Assembly (NCBI RefSeq): GCF_009847015.1
Contig: NZ_WVEM01000004.1
Coordinates: 1-64,000, forward strand
Length of the DNA stretch: 64,000 nucleotides
Direction: 5' to 3'
Source: Sunxiuqinia indica
Lineage (GTDB): Bacteria > Bacteroidota > Bacteroidia > Bacteroidales > Prolixibacteraceae
The translations under genes and the position numbers were made by a program. The notes under the pieces are model-generated. The model was not told the origin of the DNA. It was given only the letters and a program-made list of their open reading frames with translations, and searched no databases. The number at the start of each line of letters is the position of its first letter. Position 1 is the stretch's first letter. Shown piece after piece: positions 55,785 to 63,690 of the stretch.

Positions 55785-56315
55785 CTACTTCCCCTGCCCT
55801 TTGAAATAATCTTTTTTATCGGCAAACAACACATTGAAGGTTGTCAGGCTGCCATACGCCCGGGTAATGTATTGCTGCAGGTGAATCCGATCTTCATCAT
55901 CCAGCTTTGGGTGGCTGTTGATGTTTTGCTCCAATACCCGCAAGCGATCACGCAGCATCACGATTTTGTGAAAAAACCCATCGATTGGGATTTCCTTCGA
56001 CTGTAAGTCCGGATTGCCGGGTTTCATTTCCAGGGTGCCGTCTTTCCATTTCTCAGCCATCTTTACGGTATGCGTAATTCCCTGATATTTGTCCATTACA
56101 AAGGTGATGACCTCCTCAAGCTCTTCGAGCGACAAACCCGTGCGCGGTTCGGTTTCGGGTGTTTCCACCACCTCCAAATCGGGGTTGTACTTGCTCATTT
56201 CCGACTTGCCCCCGCGTTCGAAGAATATTTCATAGATGGTCAGGTGAGAGCGGGCGATAATTCCTTCGCCGTATACCGGGTGCGAAACCCTGGTGCCTAC
56301 TGCTAATTCATTCAT
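55785..56315 (-). CDS. Hypothetical protein with N-terminal SH3-like (CarD/UvrD-C type) segment
   Basis: The protein has 176 residues from ATG 56315. The frame extends to 56420, but that extra part is hydrophobic and untypical. The N-terminus VGTRVSHPVYGEGIIARSHLTIYEIFFERGG resembles the small beta-barrel found in CarD-like and UvrD-tail domains, which bind RNA polymerase. The rest is helical (LEELEEVITFVMDKY, RLRVLEQNINSHPKLDDEDRIHLQQYI). It may be an RNA-polymerase-associated factor, but this is inference. Conserved single proteins of this form occur in Bacteroidota. Confidence 0.65.
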   Translation of the reverse strand: MNELAVGTRVSHPVYGEGIIARSHLTIYEIFFERGGKSEMSKYNPDLEVVETPETEPRTGLSLEELEEVITFVMDKYQGITHTVKMAEKWKDGTLEMKPGNPDLQSKEIPIDGFFHKIVMLRDRLRVLEQNINSHPKLDDEDRIHLQQYITRAYGSLTTFNVLFADKKDYFKGQGK

Positions 56316-56432
56316 AATATCCGATTTTATTTCTGAAGATGAAAATAACAAAATCGACGAAAATATTTTCAGGAAGGGAGGTAAAAAGTGAAAATCATAG
56401 AAGAACCGGGAGATTATCAATAGCCTAAAATT

Positions 56433-56720
56433 TCAGGCTTTAATATTGGCTGTATACAAATCCCATACAGGAAAAATCAGGTCATAATTATTCCAGTTCA
56501 GATTCCCTTCTACAATCTTGAAGTCTTTAAAAAGTGACTCATTTTGATACTTTTGGATCGTGGGATGACGAGAATTCATCAAGAAAGATTTAAAATCAAC
56601 GAGTTTTTCTTTTCCATCGGAAAACTTTAGTCTTACAGCGAAATCGCCGATATATTTGGCCGACTCTACTCTTATCGTTTCGGCCTGATAGGGTATTTGG
56701 TAGTCTTCAACAATTTTCAT
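56433..56720 (-). CDS. DUF2442 domain-containing protein
   Basis: The protein has 95 residues. The pattern VESAKYIGDFAVRLKFSDGKEKLVDF and the final NYDLIFPVWDLY fit DUF2442, usually found just after a DUF4160 gene. It overlaps that gene by 4 nt here. The pair is often suspected to be a toxin-antitoxin-like unit, with DUF2442 in the partner role; no activity is proven. Confidence 0.82.
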   Translation of the reverse strand: MKIVEDYQIPYQAETIRVESAKYIGDFAVRLKFSDGKEKLVDFKSFLMNSRHPTIQKYQNESLFKDFKIVEGNLNWNNYDLIFPVWDLYTANIKA

Positions 56721-57022
56721 TTCAGTCTGCTATTTATCTTTTCAAACTCAACATCTTTATGATACACGAAATAGTTTACCCATTTTTCAACGATTTGGTT
56801 TGCATAAACGGCTAAAAAATCCTTAAAATTTTTTAAATCCCGTCCAACCAAAGGCTCCTGTCCTTTTACCAAAGTAATTTTAATCTCTAAAATTTCGCCG
56901 TTCTCAATATAGAACTCCGCCTTACTTTCAAATTCCCCTTTTCTGGCATGCACATGAATGGGCTCATGCTCATTGGAGTAGAAATAAACCAGTATCCCTA
57001 AATATTCGTAGATTTTCGGCAT
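56717..57022 (-). CDS. DUF4160 domain-containing protein
   Basis: The protein has 101 residues from the ATG at 57022. An ATG at 57040 adds six residues and is less typical. The signature MPKIYEYLGILVYFYSNEHEPIHVHA is that of DUF4160, followed by a strand-rich middle and a helix LKNFKDFLAVYANQIVEKW. It overlaps the DUF2442 gene by 4 nt, so the two are made together. Function is unknown. Confidence 0.82.
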   Translation of the reverse strand: MPKIYEYLGILVYFYSNEHEPIHVHARKGEFESKAEFYIENGEILEIKITLVKGQEPLVGRDLKNFKDFLAVYANQIVEKWVNYFVYHKDVEFEKINSRLK

Positions 57023-57091
57023 TTCATTGAGTTTATACAAAACTACAAAACGGATTATTTAAGTCAAAGTTACCATACACCAAGATCTTCT

Positions 57092-57170
57092 AAAACAAAA
57101 AGCCCCTTGCCGTCAGGAGCAAGGGACTTTATAAATTATATTTAGAAGAGAGAAAAATTAGATGCCTAAT
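57092..57170. repeat. Left 79-bp direct repeat flanking the islet
   Basis: It agrees with 61053-61131 at 78 of 79 positions. It contains the stem-loop AGCCCCTTGC...GCAAGGGACTT and, on the minus strand, the last codons (LGI, stop) of the E1 dehydrogenase gene. The rest of the 57041-57486 gap holds nothing clear apart from ATGAATTAAATTCAT at about 57195, which might be an operator for the HTH gene. Confidence 0.85.
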
Positions 57171-57486
57171 GAATAAGCTAATCTTTTCTCGCTGATGAAT
57201 TAAATTCATTGTCTTCTCTTTAAACACTATACTGTAATCACTTTGACTTACCCCAAGACATTTGTTTATACGAGCCTATCTAAATCTCATGCCCAAATAA
57301 AGGCAACAACTCCAAAAACTATGAAAAATGAAATAAAACAATTTGTCAGGTATAATCTGAACAAAATTCCACATCTGTTTATTTCTATTTTTCAAAATTT
57401 GCATATGAATAGCTTATACACAGCTCCATATTTCAATGTAATCTTTATTCTGATTTAGTTTATTAAACTATCAAAGGAAATTATAA

Positions 57487-57705
57487 ATGGGCGATATCAA
57501 GTGTCTTGAAAATTACAAAAGATTGAAAGAAATGTTTTCAAACGGAGAAAAAGGCGATGCTATTCACTTCTCAAACAGACTGGGAATCAGCACGAGGACT
57601 TTTTTTAGACTTCTGAAATATCTTCATGAAATTGACGATATAAAAGCAACCTACAATAAAAACACAAATACTTATTATGTAGAATTATTACAAATTACAA
57701 AATGA
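57487..57705 (+). CDS. Small HTH DNA-binding protein
   Basis: The protein has 72 residues. A winged-helix-type HTH (IHFSNRLGISTRTFFRLLKYLHEID) lies at about 25-50, followed by a wing ATYNKNTNTYYVEL. Small proteins of this type in Bacteroidota often stand at the head of clusters that encode small secreted peptides and an O-antigen-ligase-like membrane protein, which is exactly the order here. It probably regulates the islet. The stop codon lies inside a terminator-like hairpin. Confidence 0.75.
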   Translation: MGDIKCLENYKRLKEMFSNGEKGDAIHFSNRLGISTRTFFRLLKYLHEIDDIKATYNKNTNTYYVELLQITK

Positions 57706-57722
57706 CACGATGTGTCATTTTT
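57699..57722 (+). terminator. Terminator-like hairpin at the end of the HTH gene
   Basis: AAATGACAC and GTGTCATTT arms with a 3-nt loop and a T run. Overlaps the stop codon TGA at 57703-57705. The palindrome could also be an operator. Confidence 0.6.
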
Positions 57723-57776
57723 GCAAAATAACTTTACAGAACATTCGCATAAAAAACTAAAGCTTAGAAATTCTGT

Positions 57777-58124
57777 ATGTTCAAATTCAAGAATATGACT
57801 ATGCAAGACCTTCTTGAGGCTGTTACTGATTTTATTGGCGAAATGCCAGCATCAAGCACTAGTGCTTATTTTGATTTCAGCACACTCCGCTGGGATAAAG
57901 GTTCGGATGATTGTTACGTTGAAGGCCATGGCACACTAGGTGGAAAAGAGGCTAGTTTTAGATTGTACGATGCTTGTTACTACAATAATGCAGGTGATGG
58001 TGAAGACTGTTGGGCCAATGATTGTGCAGAAAATGGTTCAGCTTCGTGGGACGATAGAGATCAATATTATATAAACAATCCTTCCGGAAGAAAAATTGTA
58101 ACAATAACAACATTTAACGATTAA
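57777..58124 (+). CDS. Hypothetical 115-residue Asp/Cys-rich protein (islet)
   Basis: The protein has no signal peptide. The N-terminus is helical (MTMQDLLEAVTDFIGEMP). The rest is rich in Asp, Asn, Ser, Tyr, with four Cys (DDCYVEG, YDACYYN, EDCWAND, NDCAEN). The pattern could be a peptide precursor with a short helical leader, or a small metal- or disulfide-containing protein. It lacks a double-Gly cleavage site. Family not known. It lies between the HTH gene and a 40-bp palindrome. Confidence 0.5.
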   Translation: MFKFKNMTMQDLLEAVTDFIGEMPASSTSAYFDFSTLRWDKGSDDCYVEGHGTLGGKEASFRLYDACYYNNAGDGEDCWANDCAENGSASWDDRDQYYINNPSGRKIVTITTFND

Positions 58125-58129
58125 GCAAT

Positions 58130-58169
58130 TGTATCAATCAACAATCTAATTAGATTGTTGATTGATACA
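58130..58169. terminator. Perfect 40-bp palindrome between islet genes
   Basis: A perfect inverted repeat, 19-nt arms (TGTATCAATCAACAATCTA and complement) around AT. It is likely a bidirectional terminator, but the near-absence of a loop also fits a cruciform or protein-binding site. Confidence 0.55.
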
Positions 58170-58184
58170 TATAAAATCACTGTC

Positions 58185-58889
58185 ATGAAACATCTATTAC
58201 TTATATCTTATCTATGCTGTATTTATGGAAATATGAACATTATAGCCAGCGATAATAGGGTTGATACGTCTCTTCCTAAGCAGATGTACAAATTTTTCAC
58301 TGAAACATTACATACCAACTACAAAATTGAAGATGAAGCCAAGTTGTACGAAACATTTTTGAATGACTATTTTGAATATTATCAGCATATAACCATCAAT
58401 AAGAAAATAGGCTTTTTAGACTCTATCGATACTGAAAAGTTACATAAAATTAATCAATTGCTTTTCATTCGAGACAGGCAGCATTATTACCGTTTTTATA
58501 GTGAAGTAATTGAAGAGAAAGATGAAAAATTAGATTTCAAACCGAGTGATAGTCCAACCGTAGGGGTTGATACTGCTATTATGTTCGGACCTACCATAAC
58601 AAAACAAGATATGGTTTTTGACAGTTTTTTTGAATCGCACAATGTCGTCATGAGTCAGGAATTTACTGACTCTTTATATCCCCAAGATAGTAAAACGGCT
58701 TCTTACTTAAAAAAACGGCTCAACCACGACTTATACTTCTCTTTTATCAATTTTGCGCAGTTTTTTGTTGTGTCCGATGCCAAATCTGAATTAAACGAAA
58801 AGCAAGTTCGGTTACTCGTTGCAATAATCTTTTGGAAACTCCTTTGCTTACAGGCAGGGCAGGATTTTCACCAGAAAGTTTCCTTATAA
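58185..58889 (+). CDS. Hypothetical secreted 234-residue protein (islet)
   Basis: The start is ATG 58185; an upstream frame to 58155 lies in the palindrome. The signal-like N-terminus MKHLLLISYLCCIYGNMNIIAS is followed by a mainly helical mature part (MYKFFTETLHTNYKIEDEAKLYETF; LHKINQLLFIRDRQHYYRFY) and a hydrophobic C-terminal helix (LLVAIIFWKLLCLQAG). No family recognised. Export and an association with the ligase-like protein are inferred from the cluster. Confidence 0.5.
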   Translation: MKHLLLISYLCCIYGNMNIIASDNRVDTSLPKQMYKFFTETLHTNYKIEDEAKLYETFLNDYFEYYQHITINKKIGFLDSIDTEKLHKINQLLFIRDRQHYYRFYSEVIEEKDEKLDFKPSDSPTVGVDTAIMFGPTITKQDMVFDSFFESHNVVMSQEFTDSLYPQDSKTASYLKKRLNHDLYFSFINFAQFFVVSDAKSELNEKQVRLLVAIIFWKLLCLQAGQDFHQKVSL

Positions 58890-58985
58890 AAGCCGTATAT
58901 GAAACCAAGCTCATGTACTGTCAAAGGATACTGACCCTATTTCTTGATCTACTTTGTCTCATCTTGGGTGAAACTATAATTTAAA

Positions 58986-59231
58986 ATGAACATGAAATTA
59001 GCGATTGTTGTCATGATGTGCATTTTGGGATTAGCAGGATGTGCAAGCAAAAATCACACTAGTGTAATTTTAAAATACAACTCAAAAAACAATAAACTTA
59101 AAGTTTCTCGAACTGAATCAGCTCGAAATTTATCGAAGCTGAAAACAAAGGCACATAGAGACACCTTGGAATTGTTCGTATATAATAAACCTTTTTTTCT
59201 AACATTTTCGAAAGAAAAAAAAATTGTTTGA
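58986..59231 (+). CDS. Small lipoprotein, frame-interrupted at an A9 run
   Basis: As read, the protein has 81 residues: signal MKLAIVVMMCILGLAGC with lipobox Cys at about residue 19, then a Lys-rich strand region. The frame ends just after a run of nine A (59215-59223). Reading one A fewer joins it to a frame that continues SKEKKLFEFELIIPDSIRVI and ends at TAA 59347-59349, about 39 residues more. The longer product looks more natural. This may be a sequencing error, a mutation, polymerase slippage or phase variation. The extended gene would overlap the start of the next gene by about 35 nt. Confidence 0.6.
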   Translation: MNMKLAIVVMMCILGLAGCASKNHTSVILKYNSKNNKLKVSRTESARNLSKLKTKAHRDTLELFVYNKPFFLTFSKEKKIV

Positions 59232-59349
59232 ATTTGAGCTTATCATCCCCGATTCAATTAGAGTTATTAAATATGGCATAAATGCATTCAGTCTAGAGGA
59301 GCTTCAATCGCTACATGGTGAATATGTATACCCAAAGAAAACGCCCTAA
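59215..59349 (+). other. Continuation frame of the lipoprotein after the A9 run
   Basis: From TTG 59224 the frame reads LFEFELIIPDSIRVIKYG then INAFSLEELQSLHGEYVYPKKTP and stops. It has no start of its own and joins the lipoprotein only by a -1 base change in the A run. Confidence 0.5.
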
Positions 59350-60985
59350 TATTGGGCTTGTCCTATACACTAATATTTTTACCGGGAGTGTATTTCTCAC
59401 TTCCGGTAAATTTGTCGACTCAATGAATAGCCCGAAGTCCTATTTTGTGTTGCTGGCTATATCATGCTTGCTTCTGTTATTTTCAGTTTATGGGAAGATA
59501 TTCAACCCGCATAGTTTAAACAATAGACAAGCGAAATGGACTATTTACCTGGCTTGTTTCGCACAAGCTATTTACGGACTGTTTCAATTTGCTGGCTGGT
59601 TACCGTCGAGCCACCGCTACTTTACCATAACTGGTAGCTTCGATAACCCCGCAGGTTTTACTTCAGTACTTGCAGCAGTTTTTCCGCTGGGTTTATACCT
59701 GTTGTACAATTTAAAAGGATGGAAACGCTGTGGGCTTATTATCTGTCAGTTGATTATTCTTTCAGGAATTATCTTTTCCGGGTCAAGAACGGGAATCCTG
59801 GCCGTTGCGTTAGCCTTCATTGTTTTTATATTACTGGAATATCGAGAACGCTTACTTAAACTTGTTCTTCCGCGAAAATTGGTTTTGCTTCCTATTGCTA
59901 TTGCCCTGCTATGGGGTTGTTACTTTCTTTATCAACAAAAGAAAAATTCGGCCAACGGGCGTTTATTAATTTGGCAGGTTTCGTGGCAAATGATTAAAGA
60001 CAAACCGCTGTTAGGACATGGTTATGGTTCTTTTCAAACCGAATATATGGACTACCAAGCTGTATACTTCAACAAACATCCGAACTCGGGACTGGCTATG
60101 TTGGCCGATAATGTAAAACACCCGTTTAACGAGTTTTTAAAGGTCACAGTAGAATTTGGCTTCGCTGGTCTCTTAACTATTATAGGACTTTATGCGGTAA
60201 TTGTCTACCGGGCTATAAAAAGTAAAGATGATTGGTCGTCTTTTTTATTATCGGGACTCACTTCGATCAGCATTTTTGCTTGCTTTTCGTACCCATTTCA
60301 CTACGCTCCTGTTTGGCTTATGCTCGTTTTTTACCTTTCATTGTTGTTACCGAAAAAAAACTACCACATAGGATATTCGACAAAAAACATCGGATTTCGG
60401 GTATGTTTGTTCGCCATTACCTTAATAGGTATCTTTATTATTATAGGACATGTTGAAGCGGAAATGAGATGGAAAAAAATAGCCATAAAATCACTTAATG
60501 GAGACACTCAGAAAATGCTACCTGAATACGAAAAGCTATATCGCGACTCGCCACTAAAAAAACAGCCCCTCTTTCTGTATAACTATGGAGCAGAACTAAA
60601 CCACGTTGGCCACTATATCCAGAGCAATGCTATATTGGCTGAATGTCGGAAAAAATTTAACGACTATGATCTTCAAATGCTATTGGCCTATAATTATGAA
60701 CAAACGGGTAAAATAGGATTGGCACTACAGCGATATCAGCATGCTGTAGAAATGATTCCCTGTCGTTTCATTCCTTTGTATCGTCTTTTCAAACATTACA
60801 AGGAAAATGGCAATATTGAGAGAGCCAGGGAGTATGCTGAACAAATAGCTTGTAAGCAAATAAAAATTCCATCTCCTACAGTGCGCGCAATTACCCTGGA
60901 AGCAAAGAATTTTTTAATACACAATCAACATAACCCAAACAGAATTCCCAAGCCCCCCTTCCAACTATTAACGAATAATCAATAG
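59315..60985 (+). CDS. O-antigen ligase/polymerase-like membrane protein with C-terminal TPR-like part
   Basis: The protein has 556 residues. About ten membrane helices span residues 12-375. The Wzy_C/O-antigen-ligase signature includes ITGSFDNPAGFTSVLA, LSGIIFSGSRTGILA, and the large periplasmic loop LLGHGYGSFQTEYMDYQ with NVKHPFNEFLKVTVEFGFAGL. The soluble C-terminus (about 385-556) holds TPR-like helices (LLAYNYEQTGKIGLALQRYQHAVEMIP). Homologues transfer glycans to lipid A or proteins. In this phylum such proteins often sit with small secreted proteins. ATG 59315 or 59324 could be the start. Confidence 0.82.
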   Translation: MVNMYTQRKRPNIGLVLYTNIFTGSVFLTSGKFVDSMNSPKSYFVLLAISCLLLLFSVYGKIFNPHSLNNRQAKWTIYLACFAQAIYGLFQFAGWLPSSHRYFTITGSFDNPAGFTSVLAAVFPLGLYLLYNLKGWKRCGLIICQLIILSGIIFSGSRTGILAVALAFIVFILLEYRERLLKLVLPRKLVLLPIAIALLWGCYFLYQQKKNSANGRLLIWQVSWQMIKDKPLLGHGYGSFQTEYMDYQAVYFNKHPNSGLAMLADNVKHPFNEFLKVTVEFGFAGLLTIIGLYAVIVYRAIKSKDDWSSFLLSGLTSISIFACFSYPFHYAPVWLMLVFYLSLLLPKKNYHIGYSTKNIGFRVCLFAITLIGIFIIIGHVEAEMRWKKIAIKSLNGDTQKMLPEYEKLYRDSPLKKQPLFLYNYGAELNHVGHYIQSNAILAECRKKFNDYDLQMLLAYNYEQTGKIGLALQRYQHAVEMIPCRFIPLYRLFKHYKENGNIERAREYAEQIACKQIKIPSPTVRAITLEAKNFLIHNQHNPNRIPKPPFQLLTNNQ

Positions 60986-61052
60986 AGTTCATATTAATAC
61001 TTCCCTCCGCTACCGTACGATTGTACCTCAAATCCGTAAGCTGTTGTTATAA

Positions 61053-61131
61053 AAAACAAAAAGCCCCTTGCCGTCAGGAGCAAGGGACTTTATAAATTAT
61101 ATATAGAAGAGAGAAAAATTAGATGCCTAAT
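61053..61131. repeat. Right 79-bp direct repeat (E1 3' end and terminator)
   Basis: This is the copy attached to the intact E1 gene. It includes the last 13 nt of the gene (stop at 61119-61121) and the stem AAGTCCCTTGC/GCAAGGGGCTT with a T tract on the minus strand, i.e. the gene's terminator. It differs from the left copy at a single base. Confidence 0.85.
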
Positions 61132-63590
61132 TTGTTACGGCGAATTTGTTCTGGTTCGGTGAAGTTACTTTTCACGACATGTCCTTTCAATGGAACAATT
61201 TTCTCGTGAATCGCATCGATGATCCATTCAGCTTGCGGGAAGAATGCATCTTCCAACTCGTAAGCAGGTGTAATCCAGTTACGCGAACCAACGACCACTG
61301 GTGGAGCATCCAGCTCATCAAAAGCCAGCTCGGTAATTGTAGAAGCCATTTCCTTCATGAAAGAACCACGGGCAGTAGCATCGCCTGTAATGACGATCCG
61401 CCCTGTCTTCTTCAAGGATTCAATTACGGGTTCGTAGTTGAATGGCACCAGAGAGCGGGCATCAATTACCTCAGCGCTCATACCATATTTTTCCTGCAAC
61501 TGATCAGCAGCTTCCAACACGCGGTATAGTGTGGCTCCGATACTCAGGATGGTTACATCTTTTCCTTCGCGTTTCACATCCGGCTCACCAAAAGGAATTT
61601 CGTAATAACCTTCAGGCACGCCACCTTCGTGGAACTGCTCACCAATATCATAAATCCGCTGGCTTTCGAAGAAAATCACCGGATCAGTTCCTTGAAGTGC
61701 CGAGTTCATCAAGCCTTTTGCATCATACGGAGTAGCCGGGAAAACAACTTTCAGCCCCGGAATGTGTGCGGGCAGTGCCGTCCAATCTTGGGAGTGCTGT
61801 GCACCGTATTTCGAACCTACGGATACGCGGATCACCACCGGCATTTTAATCACGTTACCACTCATGGCCTGCCACTTCGGCAACTGGTTGAACACCTCGT
61901 CGCCTGCACGACCAAGGAAGTCGCAATACATGATTTCTGGAATCACCCGTCCACCACACATGGCATAACCAATGGCAGTACCAACAATAGAAGCCTCAGA
62001 AATGGGTGAGTTGAATAGGCGATGATAAGGCAAAGCCTCAGTTAGTCCACGATATACGGCAAAAGCGCCTCCCCAGTCGCGGTTTTCTTCACCATAGGCT
62101 ATCAAGGTCGGATCTTTATAAAAGCGATCAGCAATGGCCTCGAACAAGCCATCGCGCAAACCGTATTGCTTAATTTTTGAGAAAGGCTTGCCGTCTTTGT
62201 CGAAGGCAAAACGCTCTTTGTTTTTCAATTGTTTCACGCGTGGGTTTTCCTCCAACGGATGGTTCACTTCTGCCTCACGGCCTGCTTCCATGCTATCAAC
62301 CGGAGAGTCGGAGAACATCATTTCACCAATCAATTCAGGATTTTTCTCCATATCCATCAGCGGCGAAACCTTGTCGTCGATCGCTAATTTCAATCCCCAG
62401 GTGATCAGGTCTGTATTGCCTGAATTGATGCTGCTTAGTTCATCTTGTGTGGCAATTCCGGCGTCAACCAGTTCTTTACCAAACCAGATGATCGAATCAA
62501 CCGCTTGCCAGGCTTCAATTTCCTCTTTTGAACGGTACGAAGAAGCGTCGGATGGCGAGTGACCACTGAAACGGTAAGTCAAGATATCCAACAATACCGG
62601 TCCGCGTTTTTCTTTCAGAATTTCACGCTTGCGTTTGTAGGCATCAATCACCGCCAATGGATTGTAACCATCCACACGCTCAGCGTGCATCTGGTCGCGG
62701 TTAACTCCGGCGCCAATACGGGCAGCAATATCATACCCCATGGTTTCTCCACAGGTTTGTCCGCCCATTCCGTATTGGTTGTTCATGATGTTGATGATCA
62801 GCGGCAAGCCACCTTTCATATCACCTTCCCACAATTGGGTATACTGATCCATGGAAGCAAAGGCCAAACCTTCCCAAACCGGACCGCAAGCCATAGAAGC
62901 ATCACCAATGTTGGCAACCACGATACCGTCTTTGCGATTCACCTTTTTGAAGAGCGCCGCACCTACGGCGATGTCACCCGATCCTCCTACAATGGCGTTG
63001 TTTGGGTATACGCCGAATGGTGTAAAGAAGGCATGCATTGATCCACCCAAGCCACGGTTGAAGCCGGTTTCCCGGGCAAAGATCTCCGCCAATGTTCCGT
63101 AAATCAGGAAGCGAATGGCGAGTTCCTTGGTGGTTCCTTTAAAGTTAGCTTTCACCGGAGCGAAGGTTTTACCATCGAAGTGATTTTCCATGACCTCTGT
63201 CAGCTGCTCGTCACTCAGTTTGTGAATGGCCGATAATCCTTTAGCCAGGATTTCGCCATGTGAACGGTGCGAACCGAAGATGAAATCTTCAACACCCAGC
63301 GTGTAAGCCATCCCCACTGCGGCTGCTTCCTGTCCGATTGACAAGTGAGCAGGTCCCGGATGGTTATAAGCCACACCATTGTATTCACTTTTGATTTTGA
63401 TTTCATTCAACATGGTTTCAAACTCACGAATAACGGCCATGTCGTGGTAAATACGGAGAAAATCTTCTTTCGAGAAATTCGCTTTCTCCTCCTCAATACT
63501 TTTGTTGTATTGATTGACAGGAATTGGGTTGAAGGTTACTTCTCCAGCTTTCCTGACATCTTTTGGATCAATAAATTGTACTTTTGGCAT
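61119..63590 (-). CDS. Fused E1 alpha/beta 2-oxoacid dehydrogenase
   Basis: The protein has 823 residues. The alpha part (about 35-390) has SHRSHGEILAKG and the ThDP motif GDASMACGPVWEG through INIMNNQYGM at about 225-255. A linker follows at about 390-475. The beta part (about 478-820) begins ALFEAIADRFYKDP-like, with AYGEENRDWGGAF, SPISEASIVGTAIG and EVIDARSLVPFNYE. It decarboxylates pyruvate, a branched-chain 2-oxoacid or acetoin and passes the acyl group to E2. E2/E3 are not in the window, so the substrate is open. The gene's 3' end is duplicated at 57.1 kb. Confidence 0.88.
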   Translation of the reverse strand: MPKVQFIDPKDVRKAGEVTFNPIPVNQYNKSIEEEKANFSKEDFLRIYHDMAVIREFETMLNEIKIKSEYNGVAYNHPGPAHLSIGQEAAAVGMAYTLGVEDFIFGSHRSHGEILAKGLSAIHKLSDEQLTEVMENHFDGKTFAPVKANFKGTTKELAIRFLIYGTLAEIFARETGFNRGLGGSMHAFFTPFGVYPNNAIVGGSGDIAVGAALFKKVNRKDGIVVANIGDASMACGPVWEGLAFASMDQYTQLWEGDMKGGLPLIINIMNNQYGMGGQTCGETMGYDIAARIGAGVNRDQMHAERVDGYNPLAVIDAYKRKREILKEKRGPVLLDILTYRFSGHSPSDASSYRSKEEIEAWQAVDSIIWFGKELVDAGIATQDELSSINSGNTDLITWGLKLAIDDKVSPLMDMEKNPELIGEMMFSDSPVDSMEAGREAEVNHPLEENPRVKQLKNKERFAFDKDGKPFSKIKQYGLRDGLFEAIADRFYKDPTLIAYGEENRDWGGAFAVYRGLTEALPYHRLFNSPISEASIVGTAIGYAMCGGRVIPEIMYCDFLGRAGDEVFNQLPKWQAMSGNVIKMPVVIRVSVGSKYGAQHSQDWTALPAHIPGLKVVFPATPYDAKGLMNSALQGTDPVIFFESQRIYDIGEQFHEGGVPEGYYEIPFGEPDVKREGKDVTILSIGATLYRVLEAADQLQEKYGMSAEVIDARSLVPFNYEPVIESLKKTGRIVITGDATARGSFMKEMASTITELAFDELDAPPVVVGSRNWITPAYELEDAFFPQAEWIIDAIHEKIVPLKGHVVKSNFTEPEQIRRNKLGI

Positions 63591-63690
63591 CTTTGTATGT
63601 GTTTAAATTTTTCGCTTTTAATTTCTTCTGTTTCACTTCTCCCGATAAGTTCCAAATTTCATATTCCAAGTTTCAAATTGGGTTGGGTGA

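Larger units (their letters stand above)
57171..61052. mobile_element. 3.9-kb genomic islet between 79-bp direct repeats
   Basis: The segment lies between two near-identical copies of the E1 gene's 3' end plus terminator. Removing it with one repeat would restore an E1 gene followed directly by the DUF4160 pair. It carries five plus-strand genes (HTH, 115-residue protein, 244-residue secreted protein, broken lipoprotein, O-antigen-ligase-like protein). It has no integrase or transposase, so the mover acted in trans, has been lost, or the repeats arose through recombination. Confidence 0.7.

Noticed and set aside
57243..57458. 71-codon plus-strand ORF upstream of the HTH gene
   Set aside because: AT-rich with low-complexity composition, no recognisable domain and no gene-like spacing; more likely the promoter region of the islet.
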